Below are positions 34,550 through 41,904 of a DNA stretch of 64,000 nucleotides, one piece after another. The translations under genes and the position numbers were made by a program. Position 1 is the first letter of the stretch; the number at the start of each line of letters is the position of its first letter. The notes beneath the pieces were generated by a model. It was not told the origin of the DNA, ran no database searches, and worked only from the letters and a program-made list of their open reading frames with translations. The stretch spans positions 431,284 to 495,283 of the forward strand of contig CALJKW010000010.1 in the NCBI GenBank assembly GCA_937980205.1, read 5' to 3'. Origin of the DNA: an uncultured Myxococcales bacterium. Lineage in GTDB: Bacteria; Myxococcota; Myxococcia; Myxococcales; Myxococcaceae.

Positions 34550-35086
34550 ATGAGCATCGTCACCGTGCAGCGCGAGTTCAAGGCCCTGACGTCCGACCTG
34601 AAGCTGACCAGCCGCGAGGCGCGCAAGCTCCTGCAGGAGGCTCGCAAGGGCGGGGTGACGGCGAAGGAGGCCGCGCTGGTCGGCTCGTACGCGAAGCGCG
34701 CGGTGACGGCGGATCCGCGGCTCGCCCGCATCACGAAGGACGGCTTCTTCGCGGCGAAGGGCACCGTGAAGGCGCTCGAGGAGTTCGCGGTTCGCTACGG
34801 CGAGACGAAGCCGGTGAACCCGTTCCCGACCGGCGACCAGCTCCGCAAGCTGTACGTCGGTCTCGCGGAGCAGCGCCTCGCCGCCGGCGCCGGCACTGCG
34901 CTCTCGGGCCCGCCGGTCTCGAACCCCAACGACTACCCCAGCTACCCGATGACGCCCGAGGGCCTCATGGACGTCAACATGCGCCTGTACGTCATCGACA
35001 ACCGCCTCATCTACCGCCAGTCCGGCTTCGGCCCGAACGGCCCGGTCTCCCGCTGGAGCGACCTGGGCCCCGCGCCGCTGTTCTGA
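34550..35086 (+). CDS. Hypothetical helical protein
   Basis: 178 aa from ATG 34550, with CGAGGAACC as a plausible ribosome-binding site. Residues 1-85 are helical (LTSREARKLLQEARKGGVTAKEAALVGSYAKRAVTAD), the middle is Pro/Gly-rich with SNPNDYPSYPMTPEG, and the C-terminus has a short beta segment (RLYVIDNRLIYRQSGFG). No signal. The N-terminal helix pattern recalls that of the HEXXH protein at 41824. Function unknown. Ends before a REP-like element. Confidence 0.65.
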   Translation: MSIVTVQREFKALTSDLKLTSREARKLLQEARKGGVTAKEAALVGSYAKRAVTADPRLARITKDGFFAAKGTVKALEEFAVRYGETKPVNPFPTGDQLRKLYVGLAEQRLAAGAGTALSGPPVSNPNDYPSYPMTPEGLMDVNMRLYVIDNRLIYRQSGFGPNGPVSRWSDLGPAPLF

Positions 35087-35139
35087 AGTGACTCCGCTCA
35101 CACTGAGAGGGTCGACCAGAATGCCCCGCATGGCCGACC

Positions 35140-35254
35140 GCCGCTCACGCTGAGCGGAGGCGCCGCAGGCGCCGCAGTCGAAGCGGGCCACGCGTCGGCT
35201 TCGCGCCCCCTTCGACTCCGCAGCCCTTCGGGCTGCTCCGCTCAGGGCGAACGG
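35140..35254. repeat. REP-like palindromic element (full)
   Basis: Left half CCGCTCACGCTGAGCGGAGG...GCAGTCGAAGCGGGCC, right half CCCCCTTCGACTCCGC...GCTCCGCTCAGGGCGAACGG, with nested hairpins GGCGCC and AGCCCTTCGGGCT. A truncated arm precedes it at about 35092-35111. It sits between convergent stops at 35086 and 35260. Confidence 0.85.
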
Positions 35255-35259
35255 TGGTG

Positions 35260-35619
35260 CTACGCCGCCCGCAGCAGCTTCTGAAGCTGCGCCTTCTCCG
35301 CCAGCAGCTTCTTCTCCAGCTGCGGCGTGACGAGACCGGCGAGCAGCGTCTTGTCGATCTCCTTCAGCCGCGTCTGGAGCCGCTTCTGCAGGTCCGGCGA
35401 GACGAGCCCGGCGCTGGGTCCGCCGGCGCCGGCGAGCAGCACCTTCTCGAGCCGGGCCTTCTCCTGCGTCAGCGCGCGAGCGAGCTTCGGCTCGATCAGC
35501 CCGGCACGCAGGATCCGGTCGATCGTCTTGATGCGCGTCTCGAGCTGCTTCGACGCGCCGGGCGCGAGCAGCCCGGTGGTGGAGTTCGGTGCACGGCGAG
35601 CTGCGGGCGAGATCATCAT
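35260..35619 (-). CDS. Hypothetical protein with a duplicated helical hairpin
   Basis: 119 aa. Two repeats of about 39 residues: LETRIKTIDRILRAGLIEPK and LQTRLKEIDKTLLAGLVTPQ, each followed by a Lys/Glu-rich helix with LEKVLLAG or LQKLLRAA. They should pack as two antiparallel helical hairpins joined by a Gly/Ser linker. No signal peptide. No family recognised. Only the REP element separates it from the convergent gene. Confidence 0.6.
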   Translation of the reverse strand: MMISPAARRAPNSTTGLLAPGASKQLETRIKTIDRILRAGLIEPKLARALTQEKARLEKVLLAGAGGPSAGLVSPDLQKRLQTRLKEIDKTLLAGLVTPQLEKKLLAEKAQLQKLLRAA

Positions 35620-35653
35620 CGGTTCGTTCCTTCGTTCATGACTGCGGGTGGAA

Positions 35654-36193
35654 TCAGTCGATGCAGCCGCAGCCGCAGCCGTCGCTGAACGACGTCTGCC
35701 CCGCGTTGCACTGGAAGAGGATCGCCGCGCACTTGAGCGGGTCCTGGGAGATGTAGTGGACCTTCGGGTCGGCCGGATTCGGGCACGCCGGCGCCGCGGG
35801 CCCGATGCAGCCGCAGCCGCACGCGTCGTTGAACCCGGTCTGCCCGGCCGGGCAGCCGATGAGCGACACGCTGCACGTCGCGAGCGACTGGCTCACGTAG
35901 TGGACGTTCGGGTCCGCCGGGTCGGGGCACGTCGGCGTCGGCTGCTGCGCCGGCCCGATGCACCCGCAGCCGCACGAGTCGTTGAACGTCGTCTGCGTCG
36001 GCGCGCACGCGAAGAACGCGGCGGCGCACGCGAGCGGATCCTGGCTCACGTAGTCGACGTCGGGGTCGGCGGGGTTCGGGCAGCTCGCCTGAACTCCCTT
36101 GCCGACGGAGTCGCTCCCGCCCTCGGGGGGCGGCGCGGTTCCAACTCCGCAGGCGGCACAGCACAGCAGGACAGCGGCGATGAATCGGTACAT
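35654..36193 (-). CDS. Cys-rich lipoprotein with three repeats
   Basis: 179 aa. Lipobox CAAC after a hydrophobic signal. The mature protein is three tandem repeats of about 48 residues: CPNPADPDVDYVSQDPL, an alpha-like segment with paired Cys, then TFNDSCGCGCIG; the third ends DGCGCGCID. Each repeat has six or more Cys with constant spacing, so disulfide-locked small domains are likely. A strong ribosome-binding site (GAGGAG, 7 nt before ATG) supports the start. Function unknown. Confidence 0.7.
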   Translation of the reverse strand: MYRFIAAVLLCCAACGVGTAPPPEGGSDSVGKGVQASCPNPADPDVDYVSQDPLACAAAFFACAPTQTTFNDSCGCGCIGPAQQPTPTCPDPADPNVHYVSQSLATCSVSLIGCPAGQTGFNDACGCGCIGPAAPACPNPADPKVHYISQDPLKCAAILFQCNAGQTSFSDGCGCGCID

Positions 36194-36259
36194 GTGTTGG
36201 TCTCCTCGGCCTCGTTCGAGGTGAGAGACCTGCGCACCGATTTCCGGCGGACATTTTTT

Positions 36260-37501
36260 CTAAGGCGTCCAGCTCAAGCCGGAACCCAGCGGTACGACGC
36301 GGCCGTCGGACTCGGCCCAGACCTCGACCGGCAGCGGCTGCGCAGGAGCGGACGTGAACTGCCCCGGCTCCTCTTCGTCGACGGCGAGCAGATCGCCGGC
36401 AGAGAAGCGCCCGTCTCCGTCGCGGTCGTCGAGCGTGAACGTCGGCCGGCCCACGATGACGGTCGAGTCGAGCGTCTTCAGCACGAGGCTGCCGACCTTC
36501 ACGCGCAGGTCCAGCGTGTCGAAGCTGCCGGGGCCCGAGATGAACCGCAGGGAGAACAGCGGGTCGTAATCCGCCGTCAGCGGCGCTTGCGCGGGCGTGA
36601 GGGAGAGCACCGTCGTCGCGGGGCCGCACGGCCACCACGCAGGGGCGGGCTCGGCGCCGAGGTCGTAGCGCGCGACGCGCCGGCAGGTGGCGCCCGGCCG
36701 CTCGACGACCTCGAGCGAGCGCGGCCCCCAGCACTGCAGCGCGCTGCCGGCGGCAGGCGCCAGCGCGGGCGGCGCCTGCGGCACCGGCTCCGGCGCGTAG
36801 TGGCAGGCGTGCGCCCGCACGCGCGCGGTCGAGGCGAGCTCCAGCGTCAGCGAGGCCTCGGGCCCGTCGAGCTGGCACGACAGCGTGTTGCCGACCTGCG
36901 CGAGGCGGATCACGAAGTACCCGCGCGGCGGATCCGGGCAGCCGGCGAGCAGCCGAAACGCGTTCCACGCCGGCGGGAGCTCCGGGCCCTCGCGGTACGC
37001 GAGGTAGTCGCCGGCGATGTCCGAGCTCGCGCGCAGCGAGGTGCCGAGCAGCCGGTCGGGGCCGTCGACCTCGTCTGCGGGGACGAGATCGAGCCGGCCA
37101 TTCCGGTTGCCGTCGTGGAGCACGACGACGAGGCCGTAGCCGAAGCGGCTCGGGCTGAGCGCTCCGAGCGCGGGAGCCTCGTGCACCGGCAGCTCGAACG
37201 CGGCGGGGAAGGCGGGCTCCACCGGCACGGTCATCGTCGTGAGCTGGGGGCGGAAGTTCGTGCCCGCGCAGGCGATCACGCCGGCCGCGCTCGTCGCCGC
37301 GCCCAGGCAGGTCTCGACGGAGGCGGGCAGGGCAGCCCACAGCACCGCGGCCTTCACCCCGGTCGACGGCGTGTCCTGCGGCGCGGCGGTCACCACGTTG
37401 GCGTGCAGGGTGACGAGCGGCGGCCCCGGGTCGAGCGCGGAGTACACCCCGGGCCCGCAGGCCCACAGCAACGGCGCGATGATGGCGGCGGCGCGAGACA
37501 C
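36260..37501 (-). CDS. Putative lipoprotein with EF-hand-like DGDGRF segment
   Basis: 413 aa from GTG 37501 (the signal VSRAAAIIAPLLWACG fits best there; TTG 37513 and ATG 37543 are alternatives). Lipobox WACG. Beta-rich mature region with scattered Cys pairs (VETCLG/VIACAG, HACHYAP) and a late segment DDRDGDGRFSAGDLLAVDEEEPG resembling a calcium loop; an earlier DGNRNGRLDLVPADEV is similar. Divergent from the ECF sigma gene, with fewer than 100 bp between them, so it may be co-regulated with it. No family recognised. Confidence 0.65.
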   Translation of the reverse strand: MSRAAAIIAPLLWACGPGVYSALDPGPPLVTLHANVVTAAPQDTPSTGVKAAVLWAALPASVETCLGAATSAAGVIACAGTNFRPQLTTMTVPVEPAFPAAFELPVHEAPALGALSPSRFGYGLVVVLHDGNRNGRLDLVPADEVDGPDRLLGTSLRASSDIAGDYLAYREGPELPPAWNAFRLLAGCPDPPRGYFVIRLAQVGNTLSCQLDGPEASLTLELASTARVRAHACHYAPEPVPQAPPALAPAAGSALQCWGPRSLEVVERPGATCRRVARYDLGAEPAPAWWPCGPATTVLSLTPAQAPLTADYDPLFSLRFISGPGSFDTLDLRVKVGSLVLKTLDSTVIVGRPTFTLDDRDGDGRFSAGDLLAVDEEEPGQFTSAPAQPLPVEVWAESDGRVVPLGSGLSWTP

Positions 37502-37595
37502 GCGTACGGACAAGATACCGCCCGACTCGGCCAGACCGGACATCTACAATGTCCGGTGGCGGCGCCCCCCGCAGTCTCTCCCTACGAAGGAGCGC

Positions 37596-38087
37596 GTGAA
37601 CGCGGTCGACATCAACGGCTGGTACCAGCAATACGGTGAGCCGGTCTTCCGCCGTTGCATGCGCATCGTCGGAGAGGAATCGCTCGCGATGGACCTCATG
37701 CAGGAGACCTTTCTTCGGGCCCACAAGTACCAGTCGAGCTACCGCGGGCCGTCTCCGCTCGGGTGGCTCTTGACCATCGCCGACCGCACGTCGCTGACCT
37801 CGCTCAAGTCGCGACCCACCGTCGCGACGCCGGACGAGGTGCAGCGCTTCCTCGAGACCGAGGCCGACCCGAAGGAGCCGTTCGTCCACCACCGCCTCGT
37901 CGCCGCGCTGCTGGCGCGCGCCGACGACCGCACCCGAGAGATCGTGATGCACCGCTACTTCGACGAGCTCGAGCTGCAGGACATCGCGGACCGCCTGAAC
38001 GTCAACGAGCGCACGGTGCGGCGGAAGCTGGAGCTGTTCCTGGACGAAGCGAGAAGGTACGCGGCCGGGGTGAGGGGGGACCCATGA
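37596..38087 (+). CDS. ECF-like RNA polymerase sigma factor
   Basis: 163 aa from GTG 37596 with AAGGAG just upstream. Region 2 shows the characteristic GEESLAMDLMQETFLRAHKYQSSYRG, with the downstream GWLLTIADRTSLTSLKS segment; region 4 ends with REIVMHRYFDELELQDIADRLNVNERTVRRKLELFL. The stop overlaps the membrane anti-sigma-like gene (ATGA), the usual arrangement for an ECF factor and its regulator. The operon ends with a caspase-fold gene. Promoter preference unknown. Confidence 0.85.
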   Translation: MNAVDINGWYQQYGEPVFRRCMRIVGEESLAMDLMQETFLRAHKYQSSYRGPSPLGWLLTIADRTSLTSLKSRPTVATPDEVQRFLETEADPKEPFVHHRLVAALLARADDRTREIVMHRYFDELELQDIADRLNVNERTVRRKLELFLDEARRYAAGVRGDP

Positions 38088-38761
38088 AACCCCGCTTCGA
38101 GCCATTCAACGACCTGCTCCTGGAGCGCTACCTCGCCGGCGAGCTGGAAGCACAAGACGTGCGTCGCATCGAAGAAGCAGCCGCAGCTCGTCCCGAGCTC
38201 GCCGACTACCTGCGCAGCCGCCGCGCCGACCGCGAGGCGTTCAAGCTGAAGCGGCCGCCGCTGAAGCTGCCGGCGGAAGCGCCTCCAAGACTGGCGTGGC
38301 GCTGGGCGTTCGGCGCGGCGCTCGCGCTGGCCGCCGCCCTGCTCATCGTCGTGCTGGTGCCGCGGCAGCCGGACGACGGCATCGCGATGCGCGGAGACGC
38401 GGGAGTCTCCGTCGAGGTCGCGGTGCTGCGCGGCGCGGACGTCTTCGCGTACCGGGACGGCGTGGTGCTGCTGCCGAAAGATCGCATTCGCCTGACGCTG
38501 AAGGCGCCGAAGCCGGGCGTCGCGACCCTCGTGGCGCGCGACGCGCGCGGCGAGCCGCAGCTGCTCTACGAGGCGGTGCGCGTCTTTGGCGAGACGACGC
38601 TGCCCGACAGCCTCGAGCTCGACGACACGCCGGGAGCGGAGGAGCTGTACGTCTTCTTCGCCTCCGAGCGCGCCGTCACTGCGGCGGACGCGATCGAGCG
38701 CGCGCGCCGCGGCGACGTGCGCGACGCGACGGTCGTGAAGCTGGTGAAGGGCCGCCCGTGA
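38084..38761 (+). CDS. Membrane anti-sigma-like protein
   Basis: 225 aa. The N-terminal region has LLERYLAGELEAQDVRRIEEAAAARPELADYL, a zf-HC2/anti-sigma-like pattern but without the usual His-Cys zinc residues. One membrane helix (WAFGAALALAAALLIVVLV, about 73-91) is followed by a beta-rich periplasmic domain. Overlaps the sigma gene by 4 bp and the caspase-like gene by 4 bp (GTGA). By context it should hold or release the ECF sigma factor. Confidence 0.75.
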   Translation: MKPRFEPFNDLLLERYLAGELEAQDVRRIEEAAAARPELADYLRSRRADREAFKLKRPPLKLPAEAPPRLAWRWAFGAALALAAALLIVVLVPRQPDDGIAMRGDAGVSVEVAVLRGADVFAYRDGVVLLPKDRIRLTLKAPKPGVATLVARDARGEPQLLYEAVRVFGETTLPDSLELDDTPGAEELYVFFASERAVTAADAIERARRGDVRDATVVKLVKGRP

Positions 38762-40329
38762 AGCGCGCCGCGCTGCTGCTGACGCTCGTCGCGTTGCCGT
38801 CGTCAGCCGCGGTGCGGTTCGCGCTCGTGGTGGGCAACAACATCGGCGCGCCGGAGGATCGCCCGCTCAAGTGGGCCGAGGCCGACGCGCGGCGCGTGCA
38901 CCGGCTCTTCACCGAGCTCGGCGGAGTCGACGAGCCGCGGGCCCGGCTGCTCGCCGGTGAAGCGCCGAAGGCGGTGGAGCTGGCGATCGCGCGCCTTTCC
39001 GGCGAGGTCGCCGAAGCGCGGCGGCGCGGAGAGCGCACCGAGGTGTTCGTCTACTACTCCGGCCACGGCGACAGCGCGTCGCTGCACCTCGGCGACGACA
39101 AGCTGCCGCGCGCGAGCCTGCAGGCGTGGCTTCAGGCGGTGCCGGCCGACGTGGTGCTGACGTTCATCGACGCGTGCCGCACCGGAGCCGTTCGCAGCGG
39201 CGCCGCGCGCGGCCTCTCGCACGCGCCCGCCTTCGACGTCCGCTTCGCGCGCCAGGCCGGGCTCGAGGGGCGCGTGGTGATCGAGTCCGCCGGCGCCGAC
39301 GAGGTCGCGCAGGAGTCCGATGATCTCGAGGGCGGCTTCTTCACGCACCAGCTGCTCACCGGCCTGCGCGGCGCGGCCGACTCCGACGGCGACAAGCGCG
39401 TGTCGGTGGCCGAGGCGTACCGCTACGCGTACCACCGCACGCTCTCCAGCTCGTTCACCGCCGAGGCGGCGCAGCACCCGTCGATGAGCGCGGACTTCGA
39501 GGGGGAAGGCGAGCTCGTGGTCACGTCGCTCGAGCGCTCGGGGGCGCGCCTCAAGCTTCAGCCGGACCTGAGCGGCGAGCTCTTGATCGTGGACGACGCG
39601 ACGGCGCGCGTGGTCGCCGAGCTGCGGATGTCCGGCACTGCGCCGCTCGAGCTCGCGCTGCCCGTCGGCGACTACCGCCTGATCCGTCGCGACGGCCTGC
39701 ACGTGTGGGCGGGCAGGGTGCGGCTGCTCTGGGCGCGCACCGAGACCGTCGCCGCGGGCGGGCTCGTCGAGCAGCCGCGCGTGGCGGCGCTGCAGCGCGG
39801 CGCGGAGCTCGATCCGAACCCGTGGCGCATCTGGGCGGGCGCGTTCGTCTCGCGGCCGCGCGCGCTGCTCACGAGCCTCGGCGGGGGCGGGCGCGTCGGC
39901 TTCGAGCGGCGCGTAGGGGGCTTCTTCTTCGCGTCGTTCCGCGTCGCCGCCGGCACCGCGCAGGCGGTCGGCGCCACCTGGAGCACGCGGCACACCGAGC
40001 TGAGCGCGGGGCCGGCGTTCGGAGGCCAGCTCAGCTTCGGGCTCGTGCGGCTGAGCGCCGCGCTCTTCGGCGAGCTCGTGACGATCTTCTCGTCCGCGCA
40101 GCACGTGCAGGAGGACCGCCTCGAGGCCGCCGGCCTGGGGCCCACGCGCACGAGCGGGTGGACGATGGGGCCGGGCCTGGGCGCCGAGGCGTGGCTCGGC
40201 TTCACGCTGCCGCTCAGCCTCGAGCTGCGAATGGGCGGAGGCATCTCCGTCGCGTGGGTGCGGTACGACGGTGCAGTGAAAGACGGCTGGGCCCCGTTCG
40301 CGCAGGCGGCGATCGCGTACGCGCTGTAG
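38758..40329 (+). CDS. Exported caspase-family (C14) peptidase with barrel-like C-terminus
   Basis: 523 aa from GTG 38758 (GTGA overlap). Signal peptide, then a caspase fold: strand FALVVGNN, catalytic His in YYSGHGDS (H103) and catalytic Cys in LTFIDACRTG (C140), with a downstream PxxxxxTHQLLTGLRG-like segment. The second half is Gly-rich beta, like an outer-membrane barrel (VGFERRVGGFFFASFRVAAG, WLGFTLPLSLELRMGGGISVAW). So the peptidase would face the periplasm. Last gene of the ECF sigma/anti-sigma operon. Confidence 0.85.
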   Translation: MKRAALLLTLVALPSSAAVRFALVVGNNIGAPEDRPLKWAEADARRVHRLFTELGGVDEPRARLLAGEAPKAVELAIARLSGEVAEARRRGERTEVFVYYSGHGDSASLHLGDDKLPRASLQAWLQAVPADVVLTFIDACRTGAVRSGAARGLSHAPAFDVRFARQAGLEGRVVIESAGADEVAQESDDLEGGFFTHQLLTGLRGAADSDGDKRVSVAEAYRYAYHRTLSSSFTAEAAQHPSMSADFEGEGELVVTSLERSGARLKLQPDLSGELLIVDDATARVVAELRMSGTAPLELALPVGDYRLIRRDGLHVWAGRVRLLWARTETVAAGGLVEQPRVAALQRGAELDPNPWRIWAGAFVSRPRALLTSLGGGGRVGFERRVGGFFFASFRVAAGTAQAVGATWSTRHTELSAGPAFGGQLSFGLVRLSAALFGELVTIFSSAQHVQEDRLEAAGLGPTRTSGWTMGPGLGAEAWLGFTLPLSLELRMGGGISVAWVRYDGAVKDGWAPFAQAAIAYAL

Positions 40330-40344
40330 GGCGGGTGACGCCCA

Positions 40345-40454
40345 CCGTTCACGCTGAGCGGAGCGCGCAGCGCGGAGTCGAAGCGGGCCGATGGACGGCT
40401 TTGAGCCCGCTTCGACTGCGGCCCGCTTCGCGGTCCTCCGCTCGGCGTGAACGG
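40345..40454. repeat. REP-like palindromic element (full)
   Basis: Left half CCGTTCACGCTGAGCGGAGC...GCGGAGTCGAAGCGGGCC, right half GCCCGCTTCGACTGCGG...GGTCCTCCGCTCGGCGTGAACGG. It sits between convergent stops at 40329 and 40466. Confidence 0.85.
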
Positions 40455-40465
40455 AGGTCGGGCGA

Positions 40466-41824
40466 CTACGGCGCGTTCAGCTTCGCGACGTCCGAGGTTG
40501 CGTACCGGGCCTTGATGTCCGTCATGACCTCTTTGAAGCGCGCCTGCTCGTCGGGCGTCAGGGTCGCGTAGAAGGCCTTGAGCTCCTTCTCGATCTTCGC
40601 CGTCTGGCCGTTGATCGGCCCGACCTTGCCGTTCTTCTGCGCCTCGGCCCACGTGCGCAGCTGGCCGCCGAGCTTGTCGTAGAAGTCGAGGTACTCCTTG
40701 CTCTTCTTGTCGGTGGGCGCCTTCTGGCCTTCGACCTGCTTCACGAGGTCGCGGAACTGCTGCACGAAGGAGCGGGAGTACGCGTTCGCCTCGGTGGCTC
40801 CACCCTGTCCCGTGAGGTACCCCTGCGCCTTCCACTTGTCGGCCGAGCTCAGCTTGCCCGCCGGGCCCTTCGTGGTGCTGTGCAGCCACTGCTGCAGCGC
40901 CTTCTCGCCGTTCACCGCGTTGGGGCCCTTGGGGTCGTCCTTGAAGTCCGCCTTCTCGAGGTACGCCGCGCCCACCGGGTCCGCCTTCTTGAACTCGGCG
41001 AACACCATCTGCGCCTGGCGGTAGTCCTCGGCGTGGCTGAGCTCGTGGAACATGACGCCCGCCGCCTTCTTCGGGTCGGCGAGCTGATCGGCGCGGACCG
41101 TGATCGCGTAGTCGTTGGAGCCCGGCTTGAAGTTGTCGTGCGACCCGCCGCAGTTGCAGCCCGACGTGATGCGCCCGGCGCCGTCCATGTTGCTGTCGAC
41201 GCTGACGTTGATGCTGCCGACCTTCGGCTGCTCGCCGACCTTCATCACGTTGATCTGCGACTCCGGGACGCCGTAGGTCAGCGCGGCCAGCTTCGTCAGC
41301 TCGGCCTTCTTGGTGTCCCAGTCCGTCGCCGCCATCGCGCGGTCGTAGACCGCCTTGTACGCCGCCGGCGGGCAGTCGTGCAGCGTCGCCACGCCGCGCT
41401 TCGCGTCCTTCGCGCTCACCGGCTTCGTCGCCGAGGCCGCGTGCCAGCGGCCGTTCTTGTCCTCGACCGCGATGAGGTTCTCGCCGCCCGACATGCGCGC
41501 CGCCGCGAGCGCCTGCTCTTTCGTGCGGTGGCCCTCGACTGGGCTGTGCGACTTCGAGACGAAGACGCCCTTCGCGACCTCCTTGCCGAGCACCGGCGAG
41601 GACTCGAGCTTCGTCGCGCCCGCGAGCTTCACGACCGTCGCCTTCGCGCCCTTGTCGAAGCGGTCGTGCTGGAGCATGTCCTGAAGCACCGCCTTCTCGT
41701 TCGCGCCGAGCTTGTCCGAGCCGACCAGCTTCTTCAGGTCCGCGACGTCGGCGGCCTGGATCACGCCGTCCTGCAGCGCCGAGGTCTCCCACTTCCGAAG
41801 GTCCGCCGAGGTGATCTTGCTCAT
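40466..41824 (-). CDS. Putative secreted zinc metallopeptidase (HEXXH), effector-like
   Basis: 452 aa. Residues 1-120 are helical and lack a signal peptide. GVMFHELSHAEDY (H260, E261, H264; D267 follows) is a metzincin/gluzincin-like zinc motif. A Cys-containing loop (SGCNCGGSHDN) precedes it. The rest is helical and Lys/Glu-rich. The upstream gene (44010 to 41905) encodes another signal-less 701-aa protein with EF-hand segments and a hydrophobic tail; both have the look of toxin or effector proteins. Activity not shown. Confidence 0.7.
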   Translation of the reverse strand: MSKITSADLRKWETSALQDGVIQAADVADLKKLVGSDKLGANEKAVLQDMLQHDRFDKGAKATVVKLAGATKLESSPVLGKEVAKGVFVSKSHSPVEGHRTKEQALAAARMSGGENLIAVEDKNGRWHAASATKPVSAKDAKRGVATLHDCPPAAYKAVYDRAMAATDWDTKKAELTKLAALTYGVPESQINVMKVGEQPKVGSINVSVDSNMDGAGRITSGCNCGGSHDNFKPGSNDYAITVRADQLADPKKAAGVMFHELSHAEDYRQAQMVFAEFKKADPVGAAYLEKADFKDDPKGPNAVNGEKALQQWLHSTTKGPAGKLSSADKWKAQGYLTGQGGATEANAYSRSFVQQFRDLVKQVEGQKAPTDKKSKEYLDFYDKLGGQLRTWAEAQKNGKVGPINGQTAKIEKELKAFYATLTPDEQARFKEVMTDIKARYATSDVAKLNAP

Positions 41825-41904
41825 GGTGGAGGGGCCCTGGAGCACCCGGGATGCCAGCCTCCAACTGCCCGGATTCACGACGGAGGCCGGCCTTCTGTCA
41901 CGTG

